This document shows positions 1 to 9,713 of a stretch of DNA of 14,688 bases, piece after piece. The position numbers and the translations under genes were made by a program. The first letter of the stretch is position 1. Each line of letters starts with the position of its first letter. Location of the stretch: assembly GCA_015852425.1 (NCBI GenBank), contig JAAAIG010000806.1, positions 2,749-17,436 on the forward strand, read 5' to 3'. Origin of the DNA: Gryganskiella cystojenkinii (Eukaryota; Mortierellomycota; Mortierellomycetes; Mortierellales; Mortierellaceae). A model generated the notes under the pieces. The model was not told the DNA's origin. It saw only the letters and a list, made by a program, of their open reading frames with translations, and searched no databases.

Positions 1-22
1 GATCGTCGTGCGCATGGAACTT

Positions 23-35
23 GGGGGGGGGGGGG
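23..35. repeat. G13 homopolymer
   Basis: Thirteen consecutive G on the plus strand, inside the last visible intron of the minus-strand WDR70 gene, where it reads as a C tract in the pre-mRNA about 13 nt after the donor site. It is a slippage-prone run and its length may be imprecise in the assembly. Confidence 0.9.
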
Positions 36-48
36 CGCTCTGACTTAC

Positions 49-1779
49 ATTTTACAGTGTCGTCGCCACCTCTAGTTACCATTCTCCGACTGTCCTTGGA
101 AAAAATGATTGAAGAAGTCTCTGATCCCTTGGCATGAGCGTGTTCAATAGTCTAATGTGGGCATTGAAAAGAGTCCAGTGTTAATACCACGGCGCATGAT
201 AAGAATTCCAAGGACATCGCAGACAAGAAAATAGTTTTGTTGGAGACTCCTTACATCGATTGGTCTCAAGAAGGGTCCAACACTCGGATATAATGACACG
301 GTGCCGTCCGCTCCAGCTATGAATGCGGTGTAAAATAAAATATGTAAAGGAGTCAGTTCCGTCGGTCCAAAAAAAAAATGCTTGACCTCAATCCTATGTT
401 TACAAAAAATCTAGGATCCGTTGGGAATTGGCATTACCTCCTGCAATCATCTTTCCATCCGAACTATACGACACGGCCGTGACAGAAGTTCGACCACCAC
501 GCTCTTTAGTCTTGTATGCAATCACCTCGGCCTGTTTGCGCACATTCTCCACATCCCAGAGTCGAATCGTACCGTCCGTCGCGGCGGTCACGAACCTGTC
601 CTTGACATATGGGTGCCAGCCACCACTCGTCAATGCCGACACATGGCCCGAGGTTAACCTCAGATCGCGGATATAGGGATCACCCTTTTGATAATCTCCA
701 ACCTCGAGTCCGTTCCGGTCATAGATCCTAGCTTTGGCTTCTCCGGAAATGATCAGGATCTTGTCGCCGGTCAGAGAATACTTGAGATCATGAATCTGGT
801 GTGCGCCACAAGGCTCCATGGTCCTGAAGGGTTTGAACCGTGTATCCATCCCAGCAAAATCCCAAAAGCTGACATTGAAATCGTATCCACCCGTGACGAG
901 TCTCCCGCCTGCGGGGTCCAGAGACATGGCCGAGACGGTCTATATGAGAAGGAAGTATCGCATATGGTATTTTTACGAGTGTTAGTGAGCAGCAACGTAG
1001 CATAAGGGTCGAAATAAAATTTTCGTCCGCGCCACCTTTTCGGATCAGATTAGAAAAAGAGCTTCGCCTTGTCAAAAAAAAATACCTTGATGTGCTCGTT
1101 CAAGATGATTTCGTGCGAAATGGGTAATACTGCAGATGATGGTGGTTCCTCTGTGTCGTCTTTGTCATCGTTGTCGTCGCTATCGACCGCTGGTCCTTTG
1201 GATGTTGATCCTGATGCTGATCCTGTAGCTGTGGTGGTATCCCTCTTTGGCGGGCTAGGTCCAATTGTCTACGAAAACGAACCAGTCGAAAGTTAGTCGA
1301 TTGCACAGCAGATTTTTTTACAACCAACAACAAACAATAAACCGAAAACGTTTCAATGTACCTCGTCGTCATCGCTATCATCGTCATCGTCGCTGTCCTG
1401 TTTGCTATTCTTGTCATCGGCAACGGCTCTCTGATCGGCTTTGGCTGTTGTTGATGATGATGACGATAATGGCTCGTGCTTTGTCTGAGCAGAACTGCTG
1501 CTGCCGGTGCTTCTGGGAGCCTTTTGCTTTCCGAACGACATTGGCATAAAGGCCCGAAGAGCATCCATGCCATCGTCCTCCGCGGCCTTTTTCTTGGGCT
1601 CTGGTGCCTTTGCTTTTGGCTTCGCCGACTTTCCAAAAGAGGCTGGAAAGTACTTTGCAAAGTCGCTGTCCTGTTTGAATGAAGAAACATAGAGTCGATT
1701 AGTTTGGAAAAACAGCCTTCTCTGCCAACATGTCCCTTTGTCAGTGTTTGTGTTCCAATGAGCTAGTATTTACATCCAT
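49..1779 (-). CDS. WDR70: WDR70-like WD40 protein (3' end outside window)
   Basis: Six exons on the minus strand: 1779-1774, 1670-1362, 1268-1086, 939-438, 316-255 and 151-49. The last ends in phase 1 at a GTAAGT donor and the gene runs off the left edge. About 388 residues are visible. The N-terminal 165 residues are disordered, with two FPxSFGK-like motifs (YFPASFGK, FMPMSFGK), Ser-rich and Asp/Glu-rich stretches, and an IGPSPPK segment. The WD40 part begins near PISHEIILNEHIK and continues with LVTGGYDFNVSFWDFAGMD, WHPYVKDRFVTAATDGTIRLWDVEN, GADGTVSLYPSVGPFLRP and VTRGGDDTVK. These match the order and wording of WDR70 (gastrulation-defective 1) proteins. From family knowledge, WDR70 is nuclear, works with CUL4-DDB1 and promotes H2B ubiquitination during double-strand-break repair. 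The start is the least certain part: the first exon would encode only Met-Asp. No in-frame ATG precedes exon 2 in the flanking sequence. Confidence 0.9.
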
Positions 1780-2229
1780 GGTCAGTGTCGCGTGGTTTGT
1801 GAATGAAGAGCAAATGGAAAAAAAAGAAAAAAAAGGCATGTGTAGAAAAAAGGAAAAAAAAAGTGACGTCAGAACTTTCCTTTTTGGAGAAAGAGAGAAG
1901 GAAAGGAACGCGACCAACAACGCAGGAGATCTCCCTTTCATCTTTTCATTTCTTTTTTTCTTTTCTACTCCACAGCCCTCAACACCGCCCAAACCATCCA
2001 CTGAACGGATCGCATTCAATCCAAAAGAAGCCGGATTAACACAAACGCACTTGAAAAAAAAGCAACTTCTCCAACCGAGTCAATCTAATCTCCCTTGACC
2101 ATTTTTTAGTTGAATTTTCATCCATAATCACATCTTACCCAATCGTGCGCATAATAGCTTTATCACATTACATCAACCACCCTCCCCAAACTCAACTTTC
2201 AACACCAATCCTCGAAAGTCATAACAAAT
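1780..2229. promoter_or_regulatory. Divergent WDR70/NOT4 promoter
   Basis: A 450 bp spacer between the start codons of two genes pointing away from each other, so it should hold both promoters and both 5' untranslated regions. The WDR70 side (about 1815-1862) is strongly A-rich on the plus strand. The NOT4 side is C/T-rich. A perfect TGACGTCA palindrome lies at 1864-1871 and a CCAAT box at 2139-2143, about 87 bp upstream of the NOT4 start. No convincing TATA box was seen. Open frames here are low-complexity and unsupported. Confidence 0.7.
1864..1871. promoter_or_regulatory. CRE / ATF-CREB palindrome
   Basis: TGACGTCA, the full consensus for fungal bZIP factors of the ATF/CREB type (for example S. 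pombe Atf1). It lies 85 bp from the WDR70 start codon and about 359 bp from the NOT4 start. The match is exact; binding is inference. Confidence 0.5.
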
Positions 2230-5200
2230 ATGTATTCCGACGAAGAAGATTTCGATTGTCCCCTCTGCATGGAAGAGCTCGACATCTCGGACAGAAACTT
2301 CCGACCCTGTCCCTGTGGCTACCAGGTACGAATACATTTCCATATTCGTTTTTAACTGAAATGTTGAATGCGGGCACACGTGTCTCTTGATCGTTCACAT
2401 CCTTGGTCAGACTGATCCAGTCAAGGATATGTCAAGATGCCTTTTTGCAAGGATGTCTAAAGGACGAGGGAGGGGGGGTCACGAACTGAAAAGTGGGATT
2501 GACAGCAGGATTGACCCCATTACCGGTTTTTTGTTTTTTTCTCACAGATTTGTCGTTTCTGCTGGCATCACATCAAGGAAGATCTCAGTGGTCTATGCCC
2601 CGCCTGTCGACGAGTCTACTCGGAAGAGACGATCGAGTTCACGCCCATCTCTGCGGATGAGTAAGTCTTTTTCGTTTTTTTTTCTTTATTCTTTGTTCTT
2701 CGCCCATCTGCAAAACCGTTCTCGGAAGGATGACATTGTCTACATTGGAAAAAAATAAACCTCAGATCTGATCCAATGAACTCTATTTTTTTTTTCTTTA
2801 CCATAGACTCGCCATGATCAAGAATGAAAAGAAGGCCAAGGAGCGGGAAAAGAAGGAAATGGAGGCCATGAATAGGAAGCACCTCTCCAGTATGAGAGTC
2901 GTCCAAAAGAGTCTTGTCTATGTGATCGGTCTCCCCGCAAAGCTAGCCAACGACGAGGTAAGGAACAACAGTACTTTTTGTTTTTTTATCTGAGTCGATC
3001 CAATTGGCATCCGACAACCCCACCTACCCCTTTTGTTCCTGCTTTTTGTTTTTTGTTGTTTCGGTTAGATCCCCTGTTCTTAACAACTGTTCTCTACTCG
3101 ATCTATTAGTATACACTCAGGTCACCAGAATACTTTGGTCAGTACGGCAAGATTGCCAAGGTCGTCATCAACCGAAGGAATGCCCCTGTACCTCAACCGG
3201 GATTGTCACCAGGACAGAGCAGTGTCGGAGTTTACATCACCTTTGTCCGGAAAGAGGATGCAGCCAAGGCTATTGCCGCCATTGACGGCAGCATATGGGA
3301 CGGGAAGATTCTCAGGTAACCGCAATTTTCCCATACGATCTGGATCTAAATGGATCCCGCTTGCCTGTTCCCCAGCTGGGAAATTACTGCAATCATGGGC
3401 TCGGCGTGTTCGCGATGCACCAAATGAGATGACTATTTTTTTGCTTTTGTTCTCCATTGTACTAACAAATGCCTATTTGCGGCTACTTTATTTTCATGGA
3501 CGTCAAAATAGGGCGTCGTACGGAACGACAAAGTATTGCTCTTATTATTTGAGGGGCATGTCTTGCCAGAATCCCGCATGCATGTATCTGCATGAGCCAG
3601 GAGAGGATGCAGACAGCTACACCAAGGAAGATCTTGCGGTTGGGTAAGCAAAAAAAAAAGCAATTGATGTTTCTAACTTGATTTTTTTTTATTACTGCGA
3701 CCTCGATCGCAGGTCCCACCCGATCTACTCATAGACACTAACTGACCATATTTTTTTTTTTTTGTTCTTTTCAGAAAACACCAAGAAAACGGATACGATT
3801 CTTATGGTGCCGGCAGTGGAGGTGCTGGTGGCCGGACCCCAGTACTCGGTAGTCGTCCTCCATTACCCACGCAAGGATCCAGTAGTTCCTCTTTAACACC
3901 GCGACCCAAACCTGCCACGGTGGCCTCGTATCAATCCACCACGTCTTCACTCTCGGACTGGCCTGCACCTGGAGGCGATCGAGGGGACAGCAGCAGCAAG
4001 GAAGAGGAAGGATCTGCACTTCCAGCCACGGCCTCTTGGGCCAAGATTGGAAGCAATCCTTCAACACCAACGCTACTCAGTTCCTTACCCCGCAAAACCG
4101 AGGCACCTCCACCTTTGCGATCCAGGGGTGCGACTTCCTCGATCATCACTGGCATTGTTGTCAACAATGGCAAACGGAAAGAACTCAACTATGCCAAGGA
4201 TGGTTCTGTTATCGATTGTAAGTTTTTGTTGCAGGATAGTTTATGGTCAATGTAGGCGATCGCATTGGCAAGTTTTATGAAGGTGCTCACATTTTTTTCA
4301 TGTTTTTATGTGCAATGTAGCTCCAGTACCCTACTCTCCGACTCCTGCCGAGGCTTTGGCGATCGAGGCCGCGGCCAAACAACAGATGCTTCAGGAACAA
4401 CGTCAACTGCAAGAACAACAACGCAAAGAACAGCAACAGCTTCTCAAACAACAACAAGAGGCCCAAGCCCAGGCAGAGCTCTTGCAACAAAAACTCCAAA
4501 AACAAAAACAACTCGAAGAAGAACGTCGTCAGCAAGAACTTCAAAAAGAAAAACAACAACAAGAGATGGAACTCAAGATGCAGCGTCAACGCGAAAAGGA
4601 ACAACAAAGAGAACAAGCGCGTCTGGACCAGATTCGCAAAGAACGCGAAGAGATTGCTCGAAAGGAACAACAAAAGCGAGAGGAAATCGAGGCACAACGG
4701 CGTCAAGAACAAGAAGAACGGGAACGTCAAGAACAAGAGCGTCTGGAAAAAGAACGTCAAGAACAAGAACAGATCCAAAAGGAAATCGAGGAAAAGGAAC
4801 GTCTCGAACGCTTGGCGCGCGAGGAAGAAGAGCGGAAAGAGCGCGAGCGCGAGCTCAAGAGACTTCAAGAAGAAGAAGAGGAGCGTGAACGCGAACGCAA
4901 GGCTGAGGAGGCGAGATTGGCTCAGATCCGTCCCGTCTTGACTCTGGGTTCCTTCTCGTTCAACCCGGATGCGTCCTTGGCCACTATTCCGGCTGGATCC
5001 GAAGCTCCCGGTGCGTTTGGCCTGGATACCTTTGCCGCGTTCTCTAACATGGCAATCACCCCAGCCAACTACACTGGCTCGTTCAACCCATTCTCGTTAG
5101 ACGATGATCTCTCGGGACGTCGTCCCATGGCCCCTGCTCCTCCTTCTTCGTCAGGTCGTAACTTCTTGGATGACTCGGACTATGATCTTGCGGCAGGCCG

Positions 5201-7270
5201 TAATCGTCCTCTTGGACCTCCTATCCCTGGAAAGCCTCGTCAAACATCTCGATTCGGCTTTGCGGTCGACAGCGACAACTCTCCTGGCCGCGATATTTAT
5301 ACGGATTCGCCCGCTAACATGCAATCGATGCAGGATGGTTTCCGAGCACTTTTCCCTAATGTCAATGTCAGTTTTGGTCAACAGAACAACAACAACTCTT
5401 TGAATTACCAGCAACAACAGCAGCAACAATTGCAAAACCTTCAACAACAACGTCAGCAACAGCAACAACAGCAACAACAGCAGCAGCAGCACCAACAGTT
5501 CCAACAGACCTCTTCTTTCCTCAGTTCACCATCACTGCAACGTCAGGAACAGATGGGTCAAGGAGACGCCAGTGGCTTGTGGGGTAATGGCGGCAGTGAT
5601 AAGTCATTGGATAACGGGTTTGCTTTCCAGAGAAGCATGAACCAGCTCAATATGGATCCTATGCTTACTGCACCCAGCTCCCGAATGGCCGAGTACCAGC
5701 AGCAGTACAATATGCAGCAATCTCGTCAACAACAGTTCCCTCAACAACAACAACAGCAACAACAGCAGCAGCAACAGCAGCAACCTCTTAGACGTCCTGG
5801 TCCTCCTGGACTGACCAACAATAACTTGACGCCCTCTATGGTCAAATCGCCTCCTCCGGGCCTCGAGAATCTGGTTCGCAACGAGAATACAGGTGGCTGG
5901 TCGGCTCCTCAACAGCAGCAGCAGCAGCAGCAATCTCTTCAACAGCAACAACAACAGCAACAGCTTCAACAGCTGCAACGACTTCAATTGCTTCAACAGC
6001 AGCAGCAACTTCAACAACAGTTCCAACTGCAGCAACAACAACAGCAGCAGCAGCAACGTCCTCAGCAGGTGTCCCGACTTAGTGGATGGACTGGCGAGAA
6101 CAACTTGCAGCCTCAACAACACCAGCAACAGCAGCTCCCTTCGAGTTCTACTCAGAACCGCAACCCTCATGATGCACAGGATTTCTTTGGTGCATTCTTG
6201 AAAGCTGCCGCGGCCTCTTCGCCCTCGACTTCGTCGGCTAACAATAACACCAGTAACGCGCAAGGTAGGATGATGAATTTCCGTTCTCCAATATGAATGT
6301 GGTTGTCTACCTTTGAAAACATCAAAGTTTATAGTTTACTTATTTGTTGTCTATCTCCCCCCTTTTTTGTTCTCCCTGTTGTCACAGGTCCTCCTTCTTC
6401 ATTGGCATTCCAAGATCCCGCGATCATGTCGGCGCGTATCTCGTCGTCGGGTGGTCCCAGACCTTCGCTAGTCGAGGCGTTGCAACAGTCCTCCATGGGA
6501 AGCAACAGTGGCAGCTTTGGCGGCGGCAGTGGATCGAACTTTGGTCTTTTGAACGATTCTTTGCCGGATCTTGGAGGCCGTAATAACGGGTTGGATGGAT
6601 CGCCCATGATGCATCATTTTGGTTTGGGCAACATGCGCATGGATGTAAGTGTTTTACTTTTGCATCTTTGAATGTTTGTTGACTTCTTTGTCAGCGTAAT
6701 GATTATGATTTTATTTTAATTTTAATTTTTTGCTAATCTTGCTCCCCCTCCATGATCTTTGAACTCGAATAGTACTCGCCCCTTAAACCTAACAACTTGG
6801 ATGCGTACCCGATGGCATTTGGAGCAGGAGAATCCCCCATGTTGAACCATAGTCCATTGGTCAACCCAAACAGTCTTTTGAACAACCTCAACAACGGTAG
6901 CCATCCCAACCTGAACAATAACCCTGCGGCAGCAGCAGCAGCGGCGGCTCGATCTGCAAAAGTGAAATCGGATTTGTTGATGGGACTGAATTCAGGATTC
7001 CGACCTGAACGTTTGAGTGCCATGAAGGAATCATCTCAATCGGGCGGTGTTTCCTCGGCATTTTTGAACCAGCCCCCTCCGGGTATGCAGCCCTTGCCAC
7101 AGCAACAACAACAGCAGCAGCAGCAACACCACCATCACCAGCAGCAGTCTCCACAGCAGCATCAATATATACCCACGACGACCTTGTCGCAGGAACATAG
7201 CAACATGTTGAATAGTCTTAACGGTATTCGCCCTGTATCAGAGCTTCTCTCTGATAGCAGAATCAAATAA
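2230..7270 (+). CDS. NOT4: NOT4/CNOT4 E3 ubiquitin ligase of CCR4-NOT
   Basis: Nine exons: 2230-2325, 2548-2660, 2807-2957, 3110-3315, 3512-3643, 3775-4217, 4321-6264, 6388-6644 and 6773-7270. All junctions keep phase, giving 1279 aa. Residues 10-52 form the C4C4 RING special to Not4 (C10, C13, C27, C29, C34, C37, C49, C52). A basic helix follows (71-95), then an RRM (about 106-189, RNP2 LVYVIGL). A CCCH finger spans 198-216 (C198, C207, C212, H216), followed by HEPGED. The 'ALPATASWAK' motif in exon 6 is also Not4-like. Residues 391-582 are an uninterrupted Q/E/R/K helix. Residues 690-735 (SRFGFAVDSD...ALFPNVNVSFG) look like a conserved fungal Not4 block. The rest is Gln-rich. Known role: cytosolic and nuclear E3 that ubiquitinates ribosomal and nascent-chain targets and links to mRNA decay. 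Yeast Not4 (587 aa) and human CNOT4 are about half this length. Exon phases, motif order and the ATG directly before the RING fix the model. Confidence 0.94.
4350..4928 (+). repeat. Charged single-helix / coiled-coil coding region
   Basis: Within NOT4 exon 7, about 190 codons made almost only of Gln, Glu, Arg, Lys and Leu with no proline. The first half is QQ/LQ-rich and the second half is ERE/EEER-rich. This predicts either a long coiled coil or a stable single alpha helix between the RNA-binding module and the C-terminal region. The same bases create long leucine/phenylalanine or arginine/threonine-rich shadow frames, which are not genes. Confidence 0.8.
5409..5507 (+). repeat. Polyglutamine tract A in NOT4
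   Basis: CAA/CAG-mixed repeat encoding Q7, then LQNLQQQR, then an uninterrupted Q12 (5454-5489) and HQQFQQ. It covers residues about 744-776. The codon mixture makes it less slippage-prone than pure CAG. Confidence 0.95.
5742..5783 (+). repeat. Polyglutamine tract B in NOT4 (Q14)
   Basis: Fourteen consecutive Gln codons (residues about 855-868), mixed CAA and CAG, followed by a proline-rich PLRRPGPPG segment. This is the longest uninterrupted glutamine run in the protein. Confidence 0.95.
5910..6056 (+). repeat. Polyglutamine/leucine tract C in NOT4
   Basis: About 49 codons that are nearly all Gln, with Leu spaced through them (SLQQ, QLQQLQRLQLLQ, FQLQ); residues about 911-959. The Leu spacing suggests helical, coiled-coil-forming polyQ rather than pure disordered polyQ. 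Confidence 0.95.
7100..7165 (+). repeat. Q9-H4 tract in the last NOT4 exon
   Basis: Nine Gln codons followed by four His codons, then QQQ, SP and QQHQ, close to the C-terminus. Same CAN-codon bias as the earlier tracts, so it probably arose by local CAN expansion. Confidence 0.95.
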
Positions 7271-7271
7271 A
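7266..7271 (+). terminator. Poly(A) signal overlapping the NOT4 stop
   Basis: Consensus AATAAA built over the TAA stop codon (7268-7270). No second AATAAA occurs in the next 100 bases, so the 3' untranslated region may be very short or use a non-consensus signal. Confidence 0.5.
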
Positions 7272-7678
7272 AGCATTGATTGTTTTGTTAAAATCATGAA
7301 AGAAGACTAATCGAATCATGTTCGAATGTTGGTGCGACAGAAGACCCAAAGAGCATGAATCACGTGGCGCTGATCGCTGACGCCATTCTGATTTCGATCT
7401 TTTTTTTTTTTTGGCTCTGAGCACAGACGAAGGTCAGACGCACAAAGCACAACAACGCAACGGTGCTTTTTTTCTTTTTCTTTCTTTCTCATTTCATTAA
7501 CTCATCCTGTCGCCTTCATTTTTCCCATAGTTCTTCTCATTCAGATTACATTCCTTCACACCTCACCAGAGCTATATTATTACTCGACACTGGCACCCGC
7601 TTTGACTCTGGACCCTAACCAACACCGCCTCCTTCCTACACCTGCATAGCACTCTATCGGGTCTCACTCGAAAATAAC
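7272..7678 (+). promoter_or_regulatory. Spacer: NOT4 3' end and DinB-like gene promoter
   Basis: 407 bp between two head-to-tail genes. It holds a palindromic E-box CACGTG at 7361-7366, a T-rich stretch near 7400-7490, and a weak TATA-like TATATTATTA at about 7572, roughly 100 bp upstream of the ATG. The last 170 bp are pyrimidine-rich. No gene was seen in it. Confidence 0.5.
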
Positions 7679-9682
7679 ATGGCTTCAGCTACCACAGTCT
7701 CCTCCTCCTCTTCTTCTCCTCAAGGAGCAGTCGACACCCAAACCGACAACAGCGCTCGTCATATCTTTACTGTCGCAGCCCGTTCGCTGCAAGACTGCGC
7801 TGAACTCCTCCTCTCCCTCAAGGCCGCCATTGCAGCAGAGAAGGAGGAAGAAGAAAGGCAGGCAAACTCTCATGGTAACGGCCACGGAAACGGCCACAGC
7901 CACGGAAACAGCAACGGAAATAGTCATCACCTTGTCGTCGGTAGTGGAGACGGACGGTCTGGTTCGAATGGTTCTTCGACCTCCACTTCCAAAGGAGCAC
8001 GGCCCCCCTCGACCCTGGCGAATATGCGTGAAATCCACCACATGAGTCGTACGGGATCACAAGACTCTGAGAACAGTGGAGGGGATGGTCAAGAGGAGCA
8101 CACGACTACTACGACCACCGATAACAACAACTTCTCATCATCGAACGGTACCACAGCCAAGGCCAAGTCCAGTGCGAGCGCCTGTGTCGGAGAAGAGGGA
8201 CTAGTCGTTTTGAGACCCTGCAAGAAATCCGAGATGTACACGAAACCTTCCCTGCTGGCGTGCAAGGGTACGATCGGGAAACATGTTCGACATTTACATG
8301 ATCACTACCGGTTGCTGTTCTCGACCTACCCACCTGCTCAGGTAAAAGCAAGAAAGAAGGGGGAAAAAAGAAGCGTGTTTTTGGACGGAAAAATATGTCA
8401 CCATTTTGTAACAGGCAAGGAGGAGAGGCCAGCAGGAACGGAAAAAGGAGTGAAAAATGAATCGGGAAGACGCGCCTCTTTCTTGGATAAAAAAAAAATA
8501 CGCAAGGGCTGATGCATGACAGCACAAAGCACAGGAAAACATAACCGGACGAGCAGCAAGTCGGGACAAAAATAATAGGAGAGATTCTCCACATGAGAGG
8601 GGGTACCGGATCAGATGTCATCACTCCTTGATCTCTTCGGCCTTTTGTTTTAAGCCACAAAACCTACGAGCTCGGAAAGATTCACGCCAAAGATGATAGA
8701 TCGGCCAGTGTACGCGAGAAACGACTCTTTTTTACCAGTGGTAAAATTTTGGACTTTGACTGGATCGGGAACATGAAGATGATTTAAGCAAAAAAAAAAA
8801 AAAAAAAAAATGATGGCCGTAACAGGATCCAACGACGAAAATATGCAAAGAATTTCATGAGGAGAATGTGGAGGAAATGAGAAAGGGGAAAGACCGAGTA
8901 GCATGGGTTACACCTGACGTATTTTGCATTGTTTACTAATCTTCCTTTAATGTCGTACGATGGCATCATTTAGGGTCTTGCTAGGGATAGCGAGTGGTCT
9001 GTGGATTACGACAAACGGTCAAGAGAGGTAACGAGAGTTTGACTATTTTTTTGATGGGGGGAGGCACTTGCCTTGTCCAGGACGTCAATGGTGAAAGAGG
9101 AAATAATGCGACTTTTTGTTGATATATCACAAATTGACCCAATAAGCTAACCTCTTTTTTTTATTCTTTCGTGTCACCTCTCATCGTTTAGGTACCAATG
9201 GAGACAGATATCGAATATGCGATTCAGGAACTAGAGCGGCTACAGTACTTGCTCGAGCGTTATCAGGATCCTACCTCGGCCTCACACAACAGCAACGGCT
9301 CAAATCGGAAAGGATCTGACAACACTTTCCCAACAGACCTTTCACAATTAATCACACTTCAGGCGACCATCGATCCGACCCATGCTCCAGTCGGGTTCCA
9401 GACCACGTTCGGACGTGAACTCTGGTTCTGCAGTTTACATGCTGTAAGAAGGCCAAAAAGGGATTCTCTCTTTTTTTTCTCGTTCGTCACATCAGTCAAT
9501 ACAAGACGTCGGTTTAATTTATTTAAATCTCTCGATTCTTCTCCCTCTTCTTGGAAATTTAGGTCCATCACTTTGCGATGATCAAGGTGATTTGCAGTGA
9601 GTTTGGAATGCCATTAAAGGATGGATTCGGATTCGCTCCCTCGACGCTCAAGAATCAGAAGGAGACCCACGCTGGGCAATAA
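7679..9682 (+). CDS. DinB-like four-helix-bundle protein with low-complexity insertion
   Basis: Four exons: 7679-8341, 8974-9027, 9192-9443 and 9563-9682, all joined in phase 0, giving 362 aa. The fold is recognised from several blocks: a first helix (ARSLQDCAELLLSLKAAI, about residues 34-51), TIGKHVRHLHDHYRLL (198-213), YDKRSREVPMETD across the exon 2/3 junction, GRELWFCSLHAVHHFAMIKVI at the exon 3/4 junction, and FGFAPSTLK near the end. These match DinB-like proteins of bacteria and fungi. His202 or His205 with His325/His326 are the likely metal ligands. The family's biochemical activity is poorly defined: some DinB-superfamily members are thiol-dependent transferases, but I infer no specific reaction here. 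A 120-residue Gly/Asn/His/Ser-rich insertion (about 55-175) splits helix 1 from the rest. No signal peptide or membrane segment is visible, so it is probably cytosolic. Confidence 0.85.
8342..8973 (+). other. Long intron 1 of the DinB-like gene
   Basis: A 632 nt intron, several times longer than its neighbours, bounded by GTAAAA and CATTTAG. It contains an A21 run and a T-rich minus strand. The upstream reading frame stays open into it until a TGA ending at 8512, adding a lysine-rich tail if the intron is retained. A short protein-like plus-strand stretch (8657-8770) lacks in-phase splice sites on both sides. I see no RNA gene in it. Confidence 0.65.
8790..8810 (+). repeat. A21 homopolymer inside intron
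   Basis: Twenty-one A in a row on the plus strand, in the middle of intron 1 of the DinB-like gene. It could be a simple repeat or the tail of a decayed retroposed fragment. No target-site duplication was found around it. Confidence 0.9.
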
Positions 9683-9713
9683 ACACTGTCTAGGGATTCT
9701 GGAGTACAATAAA
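9678..9713 (+). terminator. Poly(A) signals of the DinB-like gene
   Basis: Two AATAAA hexamers: one overlaps the TAA stop (9678-9683) and a second lies 26 bases after the stop (9708-9713). The second is better placed to drive cleavage outside the coding sequence. Confidence 0.6.

Noticed and set aside
1730..2098. Plus-strand 122-codon frame in the divergent promoter
   Set aside because: Low-complexity Lys/Phe/Pro composition from A- and T-runs; overlaps the WDR70 leader and start on the other strand.
4287..4868. Minus-strand 193-codon Leu/Phe-rich frame resembling a membrane protein
   Set aside because: Antisense reading of the same Gln/Glu/Lys codons (TTG, TTC, CTT); no independent signals.
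4265..4888. Plus-strand 207-codon frame rich in Thr/Arg
   Set aside because: Shadow of the NOT4 charged-helix exon in another frame; composition is fully explained by the CAA/GAA/CGT-rich coding sequence.
5604..6263. Minus-strand 219-codon Leu-rich frame
   Set aside because: Antisense of the NOT4 polyQ tracts, where CAG/CAA reads as CTG/TTG.
8657..8770. Possible cassette exon in intron 1 of the DinB-like gene (KPTSSERFTPKMIDRPVY)
   Set aside because: A phase-0 donor exists (GTG|GTAAAA) but the nearest acceptor gives the wrong phase, and the family alignment is continuous without it.
8790..8810. A21 as the tail of a LINE/SINE insertion
   Set aside because: No target-site duplication and no retroelement-like coding sequence upstream; kept only as a simple repeat.
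8811..8916. Possible intronic C/D-box snoRNA (TGATGG ... CTGA)
   Set aside because: The C box deviates from TGATGA and no terminal stem was found; such motifs occur often by chance.
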